This document shows positions 7,874 through 15,627 of a stretch of DNA of 37,658 nt, piece after piece. A program made the position numbers and the translations under genes. The notes under the pieces are model-generated. The model was not told the DNA's origin. It made no database searches and saw nothing but the letters and a program-made list of their open reading frames with translations. Origin of the DNA: Planctomycetia bacterium. GTDB taxonomy: Bacteria > Planctomycetota > Planctomycetia > Gemmatales > Gemmataceae. The stretch spans positions 1-37,658 of the forward strand of contig SYHD01000033.1 of assembly GCA_005799265.1 (NCBI GenBank), in the 5' to 3' direction. The stretch's first letter is position 1, and the number at the start of each line of letters is the position of its first letter.

Positions 7874-9517
7874 TCATCCCGTTGGCGGCGACGCCGGCAG
7901 CGTGATCGTGAAGGTCGAGCCTTTCCCCACTTCGCTGTCGGCGCTGATGCCGCCTCCCATCAGTTGGCAGATTTTTCGCGTGATGGCCAGGCCCAGGCCC
8001 GTGCCGCCGAACTTGCGTGACGTGAGGTTCGCTGCCGGCGTGAAGATCTCGAAGAGGTCGCGTTTTTGATCGGCCGTCATGCCGATGCCTGAGTCCTTGA
8101 CGAGAAATTCGATCCGCGATCTGCCGTCGAGCGATTTGCGGCGGGCGGCGAGCGTGATCGTTCCGTCCTTCGTAAACTTGCAGGCATTGCTCAAGAGGTT
8201 GAACAGGCATTGCCGCAAGCGCACCGAGTCGGCGCTCATCTGGCCAAGGTCGGGGCTTATCTCCACCTTCAGCGTGTTGGCATTTTTCGCCACCAACGGC
8301 TTGACAGTCTCCACGGATTCGTTGATGAACTTGGTCAGGTCCACGGATTCGATGACGAGCGCCATCTTGCCCGCTTCGATCTTGGAGAAATCGAGCACGT
8401 CATTGATGAGCGCGAGGAGATGCTTGCCGGCGCCGAGGATTTTGGCGAGGTCGGCGTGATAGTCCTCGCGATTCTCGTCCTGGGCCTGTTCGATCAGCAT
8501 CTCGCTGTAGCCGATAATCGCGTTGAGCGGCGTGCGCAACTCGTGGCTCATGCTGGCGAGAAACCTCGACTTGGCGCGATCGGCTTCCGCGGCGTCGTCG
8601 CGCGCGACGCGCATCTGCATGGCTTCCTTTTCTTGCTCCAGCCCGATCAAGCTGGAGCTCACCGTGGACGCCAGCACCTGGATCATCTGCGCTTCGAGCG
8701 AGCCAAGATCGCGGCTGCGCGGCCCCAGCGCCCGCGTGCCGTAGAGGGCGCCGATCACGTTGTCATTTGCATCGAGGATCGGCGACGCCACCACGGCGTG
8801 TAGGGCCTTGATGCTGTTGTTGCTCAATTCCTTCGGCGCGGCCTGATAAAACGTGCGTTTCTCTTCGAGGACGAATTTCATGATCGAACGGCTATACTCC
8901 GGACCGCCGCCGCCTTCGTCGTTCAAGGCGCGGGCGGCGACGGTCCAGTTCTCACCTTGCCGAAGGAGCACGAGGCCGCGATCGAGCGACAGGAGTTCCA
9001 CGATCGCGCGCGTGATTTTCTGGTAGTACTCCGGCGTCCCCGCGTGCGTTCTCTGCAAGACGATGACCGACTCGAACCAGGACGCCATCGTCTCGGGCGT
9101 CGGCGCGTCGAGCGCGTCGAGGGGTATGTTGCGGTTCCCCTCGTTGCGTCGCAGGCACAACGGCGGCGCTACCGTTTCGAGCATGTCGACCGCGCCGTCG
9201 TCCTCTGGGGGTTGATCGATCTGGACATCGGTCTGGCCAATGCGGAACTGCAAGGGCATGACATACGTGCCTTGCTCGCCCGGCGCCAAGGGCGCGAAGA
9301 GCGCGAAATCAATCGGCTGCTTGGCGCTCAAGTTGACGACCTGGATCAACATGTTGTTCAAGGCTTCGATGCGCACATGATTTTTGGAGACATACGGATC
9401 GGCGACCTGGCAGCGCGTGGTCTCGCCGAGCTTGGGGCCGCGGCCGATTTCCAGGGGGCCCGAGGCATGTTCAAGCTGTTGCGGGATGCCGTCGGTGGTC
9501 GTTTGGACTAACAACAT
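7874..9517 (-). CDS. FHA-GAF sensor histidine kinase, cytosolic
   Basis: A 547-residue protein without signal peptide or membrane segment. An FHA domain spans about 15-100, with GR at 25-26 and SKNH at 44-47, the hallmark phosphothreonine-binding residues. A GAF-like region spans about 150-290, then a HisKA domain with MSHELRTPLNAIIGYSEML (phospho-acceptor His about 325), then HATPase_c with N-box NLLSNACKF, G1 DSGIGM, the F-box segment EIFTP and G2 GGTGLGLAI. No receiver domain is attached and no response regulator gene lies in the window. AGGAG sits 6 bases ahead of the ATG. The gene lies downstream of the large Ser/Thr kinase on the same strand, separated by a 338-bp repeat-filled gap. FHA proteins of other T6SS loci (Fha/TagH) are targets of the kinase PpkA, so a role in T6SS signalling is plausible but inferred. 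Confidence 0.9.
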   Translation of the reverse strand: MLLVQTTTDGIPQQLEHASGPLEIGRGPKLGETTRCQVADPYVSKNHVRIEALNNMLIQVVNLSAKQPIDFALFAPLAPGEQGTYVMPLQFRIGQTDVQIDQPPEDDGAVDMLETVAPPLCLRRNEGNRNIPLDALDAPTPETMASWFESVIVLQRTHAGTPEYYQKITRAIVELLSLDRGLVLLRQGENWTVAARALNDEGGGGPEYSRSIMKFVLEEKRTFYQAAPKELSNNSIKALHAVVASPILDANDNVIGALYGTRALGPRSRDLGSLEAQMIQVLASTVSSSLIGLEQEKEAMQMRVARDDAAEADRAKSRFLASMSHELRTPLNAIIGYSEMLIEQAQDENREDYHADLAKILGAGKHLLALINDVLDFSKIEAGKMALVIESVDLTKFINESVETVKPLVAKNANTLKVEISPDLGQMSADSVRLRQCLFNLLSNACKFTKDGTITLAARRKSLDGRSRIEFLVKDSGIGMTADQKRDLFEIFTPAANLTSRKFGGTGLGLAITRKICQLMGGGISADSEVGKGSTFTITLPASPPTG

Positions 9518-9544
9518 CGGAGGCTCCTGATCTCCAGCAGAACA

Positions 9545-9858
9545 TGAACCACGGGGACTACGGGGTAAGGCGGGAGAACTCCCAGATGCGAATCACAAAA
9601 CGGAATACTCAAGCCTTCTTTCGTACTACTGTTCCGTTGGTTTCTTCGCTTTGTGTGAAGATTCTCATACTGTCAGGGAAACCGGGTAACGGAGAACCGA
9701 GCATGAGCGGGTGAACGGCAACGAATTTGATTAGTTCTCGGTTCTCTGTTTTCGGTTCTCCGTTACCCGGTTGCGGCTTGGCCGCGCTGCGTTCCATCTA
9801 CGTACCGTTTGTATTGACGTATTGTATTCCCCGTGCCTCCGGTACTCCCCGTGGTTCA
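9545..9858. repeat. Nested inverted-repeat element between the two kinase genes
   Basis: This is the whole content of the 338-bp gap 9518-9855. The outer arms TGAACCACGGGGA (9545-9557) and its exact complement (9846-9858) enclose an inner, perfect 21-bp inverted repeat (arms 9680-9700, starting AACCGGGTAACGG, and 9752-9772). Between the inner arms a further GGTTCTC motif recurs. The outer right arm contains the stop codon (TGA on the minus strand, 9856-9858) of the Ser/Thr kinase gene, so the element ends that gene. No ORF of note lies inside. Confidence 0.7.
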
Positions 9859-12800
9859 CTTCTTCTTGTCGAGAGTCTGGATTAACTTGTCGAGCTGGGC
9901 GCGGAATTCGGGGCGGGCACGCAACGGGGCCAGGAACAGCGGATCGCGCAAGAACTTTGCGTCGTTGAAGCCGGCCCTGATCGCATCGCCAAGCATCCTC
10001 AGCGAGCGTTCGCCATAGTCCTTGACCATACGCTCGCGTTCGGCTCCTTGCAGCGTTTTGTCCGCCGCGGGCATGCAGTCCGAGAGGCACACGGCAGCAG
10101 CGGCATACCGAGGCCAGCTCGGCGGCACGAGCTTCGCGATCTCCTGAATCGTCTGCGCGGCTTGCACGTGTTTCAGCATCCCGGTTTGCAAATCAGCCAG
10201 GTCCAGGAGCGCTTCGGCCACCAAGCTCTTGATGGTTGCGTCCTCCGGTGCGATCGCGAGTTTGTCTTTTTGTAGGGCGACGCGGCGCTGCAGGTGATGC
10301 TCCGCTTTGTCGGGTTGATCTTTGCGCAGACGAGTTGCCTGTAGGGCGTGGAACTCCAGTGCCTTCTTGTGGGTGTGTGTCCAGTCGAGCGTGGTGTCGA
10401 TATTGGCCCCGCCCAGATCCTTCACCTTCTGAAACTGCACGAGCGCGTTGTCGCGCGTGCGTTCGACTTCATCGGCGAGCGTGGCAAGACGAGTCGGGCT
10501 GGCCTTGGGGTCCTTGATCTCTTTGTGAAATTGCAGGTCGAGGCAGTCTGAAAGGTCCTTGAGCACGATCGCCCACTCGCGGCGATACAGGACGATCTTC
10601 TCGTCCTCGTTCGACAGGCGTTCCAGGAGAGTGTTTGCCTCGCGCAGCGCAACGGCCTCGGCGCTCAAGTCTTGCTGTTGCCGCATCAAGAAGCCGTTGG
10701 CGCGCTGCGTGCTGGCCAGAAGATGCCGATAATCGGTGACGATTGCGTAGTCGCGCGCCAGCTCGTGTAGGATGGCACGGGCGAAGCCAAATTCCTTGCC
10801 CGCGTCGGCGAAACGCGTGCTGTTGGTGTAGAGAATGCCACGATTCAGGTGCAGCCGGCCCAGTTCCTTGCGATAATTCGGGGCATTTTGGTATTTTGCC
10901 ACGAGTGGCGACAGGATTTGGAACGCGTCCTGGTACATGGCCTCGGCCCTGGCGACCTGACCTGGCGCGGGAATGGTCCAGTGGAACGCGAGGTTGACGC
11001 GCGCCGCGCCCAAATCCATCTGCAAGCTCGGTTGAAGGGGATAGTCTTGCACGATCCGTTCGAAGCGGTGAATGCACTGTAGATACACTTCTTCCGCTCC
11101 CTGGGCGTCGCCGCGCTGCTGCAGGGCGATCGCGCGGCGGCTGTACCCGGCGCTGATCAGCCAGCGGAGGACCGGATCGTGGTTTTGGTTGGTCGACGCC
11201 TTGGCAAGAAGCTCCGTTGCCCTTGCGAAAGCGGCGTCGGCGTCCTTGTCTTTTCCCATCGCTTGCAGCACGGTCGTGCGATTGATGAACACGCCGGCCA
11301 GATCGTGACGAAGATCTTCTGTGTCGGCGCCATTTTCCTTGACCAGCTCCTCGAGAAGCGTAATTCCACGCACATAATCTTTGTCGGCTTCTTCATAACG
11401 GCCCAGCTTCTCGCGCATGTCCCCGGCGAACCAATGTGCCCGCGCAAACTCGACGCGCATCATGGGGTCGTTTGGACTTTTCTTCAGAAAGGCGTCGTAG
11501 TAAACAAGGGTTCTTTCCATCAAATCGCGCCCGGCCAATTCGAGGTGGCGTTCGTTGGTCATGCGGTTGCGCGCCAGGTTTACCATAATCAGGACGGATT
11601 GCTGGGCTTTCCTGAAGTTGCCGACTACTTCACGGCCGCGCAGCGTCGCCAGTTCGGTCTGGGCCTTGGCAATTTTTTCCTGCGCGAGGGCGTGATCGCG
11701 TTCCTTGGCGGCGATCCTCTCCTGTTTGATCGTGATAGCGTGTTCCTTGGTGGTCTCGCCGCGCAGCTTGGATTCGCTGTTGGCGCGATCATTTTCACTC
11801 CACGCGAACGCCATGCCGCCAATCGCGAAGGCCAACAAGCTCACGCTGGTTACACCGATGAGCGAGGCAGCAGCGGGATTGCGACACGACCACTTCCAGG
11901 CCTTTTCGATCGCGGAGACCGGGCGCGCGTGAATCGGCTTGCCGTCGAGGAAATTGCGCAGATCATCCGCGAGATCGTCGGCCTTCAGGTAGCGATGCTT
12001 CGGGTCCTTGCTCAAGCATTTCAAACAGATTGTTTGCAAATCGCCCGGCACTGTCGGTTGCAAGTCGCGCAAGGGGACCGGCTCGTTCTCCTGCACTTGC
12101 TTGAGCGTATCGAGTACGGTCGCGCCTTTGAACGGCGGCTTGGAGACGAGCATCTCGTACAGCGTCGCGCCGAGGGAATAGATGTCAGCGCCGGGACCAA
12201 TGTCGGACTTGCCCAGTGCTTGCTCCGGCGGCATGTAGGTCGGCGTGCCGAGGATGGCGTTACTGGCATTGAGGGATTCGTTGCGGTCGAGCCGTTTCGC
12301 CAGGCCGAAGTCACTGATCTTCGGCGTGCCGTCGGCGGCGAGCAACACGTTGGCGGGCTTGATGTCGCGATGCAAAATCCCCTTTTGATGCGCGTAGGCC
12401 AAAGCACGCGCCAGAATTTCGATCATCGCGGCGGCGGCGCCTGCCGTCATCGGTGATTTTTCCAGCTTGCCTTGCAGCGTCCCCCCTTCGACATACTCCA
12501 GTGACAGGTAAGGCACGCCATTGTGGTTGCCCGAATCGTAGACGTCGACAATGTTCGGATGCTTGAACTGGGCCACGGCCTTGGCCTCGGCGTCGAAGCG
12601 TTTGCGGTCGTCTTCCGAAGAATACGCTCCCGTGAGAATCATCTTGAGCGCGACAATGCGGTCAAGCTGAATGTGTTTGGCCTTGTAGACGATGCCCATG
12701 CCGCCTCGGCCCAGCACGCTGACGATCTCGTAGCCGGGGACGGGCGAGACGCCGCCGGCGGACGCGCTGGGTCGAGTTCCCTGCGTGGTAGGTCCGGTTT

Positions 12801-13434
12801 GCAGACGTTGGCCGCAGTCGGAGTGGCCGCCGGAGGCATCCATTTGCAAATGAGGAACCTGCGCGGTTCTGTCGCCGCACAAGCTCGCTTTGACGAACGC
12901 TTCCGTCGCTGGTAGGTGTGCCGGCGGCGTCATGGAGCCGGCGCGGCCGACGAGCGTTTCATCGACGTTGGACTCTGATCCAGACGCGCCGCTCGGCAGC
13001 GGCATGATTTTGGCAGTCTGGTCGTGCGTGATGTCCTTCACCTTACAAGAAGGCGCGACGAACGGGACCGCCAGTGTACCATCGGAGGGCAACGCCTTGG
13101 GCATCGCTGTGCTAAACATCAACGTGTCGTCATCGGCTTTGGCCTTGGTTGGCGCCGAGGCATTGCCCAGCATCAATGTGTTGTCGCTGAGGTCTTCGGC
13201 CTTTGACAGGGATTGCCTGCAGAAGGTCTGATCCGATGAAGCGCTCGGCAAGCTCGCGGCTCCTGGCAGAGTCGCGTCTTGCAGTTTAGGCTCGCAGGCG
13301 GCAACGGCCGATGCTTCCAGCATGGGGGGCGCGATGGCACGTTGGCCGCACTCGGGACACAAAAGCGTGCCCTTCTCCGGTAGTTGCAGAGTCTGCCAGT
13401 GATGATTGTTGCCGCAGCGTAGCATCCACGCCAT
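9856..13434 (-). CDS. Membrane-anchored Ser/Thr protein kinase with zinc ribbon and C-terminal TPR region
   Basis: A 1192-residue protein. Residues 1-40 form a putative zinc ribbon (CGNNHHW and CPECG). Residues 45-230 are low complexity with eight D-x-T motifs. The kinase domain runs about 234-500: glycine loop GRGGMG (242-247), VALK lysine (about 264), HRDIKPAN (355-362), DFG (375-377), GTPTYMPPEQ activation segment. One membrane helix lies at about 520-545 (AAASLIGVTSVSLLAFAIGG), followed by a short coiled coil and a long helical TPR-type region (about 600-1130). All catalytic residues are present. GAGAGG 5 bases ahead of the ATG supports the start. It is divergent from the T6SS cluster 372 bp away and upstream of the FHA histidine kinase. 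By analogy with PpkA it might gate T6SS, but similar kinases are abundant in planctomycetes, so the link rests on position only. Confidence 0.92.
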   Translation of the reverse strand: MAWMLRCGNNHHWQTLQLPEKGTLLCPECGQRAIAPPMLEASAVAACEPKLQDATLPGAASLPSASSDQTFCRQSLSKAEDLSDNTLMLGNASAPTKAKADDDTLMFSTAMPKALPSDGTLAVPFVAPSCKVKDITHDQTAKIMPLPSGASGSESNVDETLVGRAGSMTPPAHLPATEAFVKASLCGDRTAQVPHLQMDASGGHSDCGQRLQTGPTTQGTRPSASAGGVSPVPGYEIVSVLGRGGMGIVYKAKHIQLDRIVALKMILTGAYSSEDDRKRFDAEAKAVAQFKHPNIVDVYDSGNHNGVPYLSLEYVEGGTLQGKLEKSPMTAGAAAAMIEILARALAYAHQKGILHRDIKPANVLLAADGTPKISDFGLAKRLDRNESLNASNAILGTPTYMPPEQALGKSDIGPGADIYSLGATLYEMLVSKPPFKGATVLDTLKQVQENEPVPLRDLQPTVPGDLQTICLKCLSKDPKHRYLKADDLADDLRNFLDGKPIHARPVSAIEKAWKWSCRNPAAASLIGVTSVSLLAFAIGGMAFAWSENDRANSESKLRGETTKEHAITIKQERIAAKERDHALAQEKIAKAQTELATLRGREVVGNFRKAQQSVLIMVNLARNRMTNERHLELAGRDLMERTLVYYDAFLKKSPNDPMMRVEFARAHWFAGDMREKLGRYEEADKDYVRGITLLEELVKENGADTEDLRHDLAGVFINRTTVLQAMGKDKDADAAFARATELLAKASTNQNHDPVLRWLISAGYSRRAIALQQRGDAQGAEEVYLQCIHRFERIVQDYPLQPSLQMDLGAARVNLAFHWTIPAPGQVARAEAMYQDAFQILSPLVAKYQNAPNYRKELGRLHLNRGILYTNSTRFADAGKEFGFARAILHELARDYAIVTDYRHLLASTQRANGFLMRQQQDLSAEAVALREANTLLERLSNEDEKIVLYRREWAIVLKDLSDCLDLQFHKEIKDPKASPTRLATLADEVERTRDNALVQFQKVKDLGGANIDTTLDWTHTHKKALEFHALQATRLRKDQPDKAEHHLQRRVALQKDKLAIAPEDATIKSLVAEALLDLADLQTGMLKHVQAAQTIQEIAKLVPPSWPRYAAAAVCLSDCMPAADKTLQGAERERMVKDYGERSLRMLGDAIRAGFNDAKFLRDPLFLAPLRARPEFRAQLDKLIQTLDKKK

Positions 13435-13634
13435 GATTGCCTCTCATTTGGTGGACTGTGAACCGGAAGCCGCGGAAGTGGGTCAGATTCGAGTGGTCCG
13501 GTCGCTCCGTGACCGGAATGCTGCATGCAAACCGATCCACTTCCGAATCCTCACCGAGGTTTGCGCATGGGGCAAGCGAGGTGTGCGAGAACAATAACCT
13601 CGGCCGGCGAAAAAATATAATGCCCTTGCGCATC

Positions 13635-13640
13635 ATTATA
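13635..13640 (-). promoter_or_regulatory. Candidate -10 box for the Ser/Thr kinase gene
   Basis: The minus strand reads TATAAT exactly, about 200 bases upstream of the kinase ATG. The best -35 (TTGCTC) lies only 14 bases further upstream, which is short, so this is a weak call based mainly on the perfect -10 in an AT-rich island. Confidence 0.3.
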
Positions 13641-13737
13641 GAAAAATAATGACAGAGCAACCGCCTGAGCGAATCGGCGTCTTACACTCTCATTTTTTTT
13701 CTGCCATTGAGTTTATGGGATGAGTATTTGATTTTAC

Positions 13738-13766
13738 TTGCCTCACTTCCGCACGGGCGATAAACT
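13738..13766 (+). promoter_or_regulatory. Candidate promoter of the T6SS cluster
   Basis: TTGCCT (13738-13743), a 17-base spacer and TAAACT (13761-13766) give a weak sigma70-like match about 40 bases ahead of the GTG start of the first T6SS gene. No sigma54 GG-GC pattern was found. Confidence 0.3.
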
Positions 13767-13806
13767 CTGAACGTTAGGTCGTCATTCACCTCAGCGGGGG
13801 TAATCC

Positions 13807-15537
13807 GTGGCATTCGAACCGTCGTTTGGACAGTTGGATGTGGCTGCGTCGGTGGAGGTGCCGACGGCGGAGGCGGCGTTTCGCATCGCAGTGCTTGGCG
13901 ACTTCAGCGGCGGGACTGGACCCGCGTCGTGGAAGCCGCTCAAAGTTCAGCGTGAAACCCTTGACGAGGTTCTGGCAAAGCTGAAGGTGAAGCTGCAATT
14001 GGCCGACGTCGCGGGCGAACCCATGGAGGTGGTGCTCGGCGCGCTCGACGATTTTCATCCCGATCAATTACACGAGAAGATCGATCGCTTTGCGTTTGTT
14101 TCCAACGAGGACGACAAGTCAGCGTTGATGGCCGCGTTGTTGCATCACCCGCAATTTCAGGCCGTCGAAGCCGCCTGGCGCGGTCTTGACTGGTTTCTGC
14201 GCCGTGCGCAAAAGGGCGACGCGAACGTCGAAGTCGTCTTGTACGACGTATCAGCAGCGAATTTCAAGGCCGCCATTAACTCTGCTGACGATTTGACCGG
14301 AACGTCGGTCCACCAGGCATTGATCGAACAAGCGATGCAAGGGCAGAAAGGCCAGCCGTGGGCCTTGCTGGTGGGCGTGTACACGTTCGACGTGACCGGC
14401 CCCGACGCCCAAGTGCTCGGACGTATGGCCAAGATCGCGAGCCAGGCGGCGTCCCCGTTCCTGACGGCGATGAACGCCCGGACGCTCGCCCCGACGTTCG
14501 CGCCCGACGCCGAATCGGCGCCGGCGTGGGCGGCCCTGCGCGCCCTGCCCGAGGCGGCGCTGCTGGGCCTGGCGTCTCCGCGTTTCCTCTTGCGTTTGCC
14601 CTATGGTGAGAACACGCAGTCGCTCGAGCGTTTCTCGTTCGAGGAGTTCCAGCTCTTCAAGGACCAGTCGAATTATCTGTGGGGCAATCCGGCTCTGACC
14701 TGTGCGGCCCTCGTCGCGCAGGGATTCGCCAAGGAGGGCTGGGCCTTCAAGCCGGGGCCAGTGCTCCAACTCGACGCCATGCCGATGCATGCTTACACCA
14801 AGGACGATGAGGAAGAAGTCACGCTCGCGGAGACCTGGCTGTTGCGTCCGGCCGCGGAGAAGATCAGCAAGATAGGCATCATGCCGCTGTTGTGCGTCAA
14901 GGGCAGAAATGCGCTGCAACTTTATCGTTTTCTGTCGCTGGCGCAGCCGCCGAAGGATCAGCCATTGGTCGAGCTGTTTGGGCGTTGGGGCCAAAAGGGA
15001 CTGGTCGCGCTACCGCGTTCGACTTCGAAGCCGCCGATGACGGTGTCGGCGCAGTTCGGCCCAACGCCGACGTCGACGGCGCCGAAGGCCAGCGCGTCGG
15101 CACCCGTCGCCCCGTCGCGATCGTCGGCTCCAACTCCGGCCCCCGAATTGGCAGACCCGATGGAGCTGATCGAAGAGCCGGCCGACCTGGCTGCTGCGCC
15201 AGATCCAGCCGCTGAACCGGCGGTCGACCCGGAGCTGGCGGCGTTGATGGCCCAGCTCGAAGGCACCCCAGATGAACCTGCACCGGAGGCCCTCGCTGCG
15301 GAAGAGCCGGCGCTCGATTCCGAACTGGATGCATTAATGAAACAGCTCGAAGGCCCCCCGGATGAATCTGCGCTGGCGGCCCCCGCCGCGGAAGAGCCGG
15401 CGCTCGATCCCGAACTGGATGCGCTAATGAAGGAGCTCGAAGGCACCCCAGATGAACCCGCGCCGGCGGCCTCCGCCGCGGAAGAGCCGGCGCTCGATCC
15501 CGAACTGGATGCGCTGATGAAGCAGCTCGAAGGCTGA
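13807..15537 (+). CDS. TssB-TssC fusion paralogue (T6SS sheath-like protein) with repetitive C-terminal tail
   Basis: A 576-residue protein starting at GTG with GGGGG 6 bases upstream. Residues 24-95 match TssB: AVLGDFSG, then LDEVLAKLK and LDDFHPDQLHEKI parallel VLADLSG, FNEILAK and MDDFEPAQVAAQI of the window's own TssB. Residues 100-380 match TssC: HHPQFQAVEAAWRGLDWFL, LLVGVYTFDV, SPRFLLRLPYGENTQS and the LWGNPALTCAA region. The final domain of TssC (the DDCSRWLNNWIKNY region) is missing. In its place are a Pro/Ala/Ser linker (about 400-465) and 3.6 copies of a 30-residue unit with core DPELDALMKQLEG. It is therefore not a full sheath pair; an accessory, capping or regulatory role is an inference. 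Canonical tssB and tssC follow 3.5 kb downstream. Confidence 0.85.
   Translation: MAFEPSFGQLDVAASVEVPTAEAAFRIAVLGDFSGGTGPASWKPLKVQRETLDEVLAKLKVKLQLADVAGEPMEVVLGALDDFHPDQLHEKIDRFAFVSNEDDKSALMAALLHHPQFQAVEAAWRGLDWFLRRAQKGDANVEVVLYDVSAANFKAAINSADDLTGTSVHQALIEQAMQGQKGQPWALLVGVYTFDVTGPDAQVLGRMAKIASQAASPFLTAMNARTLAPTFAPDAESAPAWAALRALPEAALLGLASPRFLLRLPYGENTQSLERFSFEEFQLFKDQSNYLWGNPALTCAALVAQGFAKEGWAFKPGPVLQLDAMPMHAYTKDDEEEVTLAETWLLRPAAEKISKIGIMPLLCVKGRNALQLYRFLSLAQPPKDQPLVELFGRWGQKGLVALPRSTSKPPMTVSAQFGPTPTSTAPKASASAPVAPSRSSAPTPAPELADPMELIEEPADLAAAPDPAAEPAVDPELAALMAQLEGTPDEPAPEALAAEEPALDSELDALMKQLEGPPDESALAAPAAEEPALDPELDALMKELEGTPDEPAPAASAAEEPALDPELDALMKQLEG
15214..15534 (+). repeat. Tandem 90-bp coding repeat, 3.6 copies
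   Basis: Units start at 15214, 15304, 15394 and 15484 (the last is 51 bp and meets the stop codon). Each full unit encodes 30 residues beginning E-P-A-[LV]-D-[PS]-E-L and containing a short amphipathic helix ending Q/E-LEG, then a Pro/Ala spacer. All changes keep the frame, so the repeat unit is protein-level. Confidence 0.9.
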
Positions 15538-15549
15538 ACGTGAAGCAAG

Positions 15550-15606
15550 TAAAAAGGAAAAAGTGACAAGTCCTCTGCTTTCGCTTTTGCCTTTTTTCTT
15601 TTTCTG
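15550..15606. repeat. Purine/pyrimidine inverted repeat, GGAAAAAGTGA type, copy 1
   Basis: TAAAAAGGAAAAAGTGA near 15550 faces CTTTTGCCTTTTTTC near 15584-15598 across a short loop, in the gap ahead of tssK. A very similar element precedes tssB (19012-19088), sharing GGAAAAAGTGA and TTGCCTTTTTT. The T-rich right arm could act as a weak terminator or an mRNA end. Confidence 0.5.
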
Positions 15607-15627
15607 ACCTTGGGAGCGTGAACAGAG

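Larger units (their letters stand above)
13435..13806. other. Divergent intergenic region between the Ser/Thr kinase and the T6SS cluster
   Basis: These 372 bp hold no gene. The half near the kinase is GC-rich, with small inverted repeats around CGGTCGCTCCGTGACCG at about 13499-13515. The centre (13608-13740) is unusually AT-rich for this window, with TATAAT boxes on both strands (plus 13616-13621, minus 13635-13640) and a T-run at 13692-13700. The promoters of both transcription units should lie here. Confidence 0.6.

Noticed and set aside
11179..12456. 425-codon plus-strand open frame antisense to the Ser/Thr kinase
   Set aside because: It mirrors the kinase and TPR coding region and lacks a ribosome site or known motif.
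13616..13621. Plus-strand TATAAT as the T6SS promoter
   Set aside because: No -35 element at 16-18 bases and it lies 185 bases from the start; the 13738-13766 pair fits better.
15214..15534. 90-bp direct repeats as a possible CRISPR array
   Set aside because: Units are contiguous, coding and without spacers; they are a protein tandem repeat.
13807..15537. Annotating the fusion gene as a normal second tssC
   Set aside because: It has a TssB-like start and lacks the TssC C-terminal domain, so it is not an ordinary TssC.
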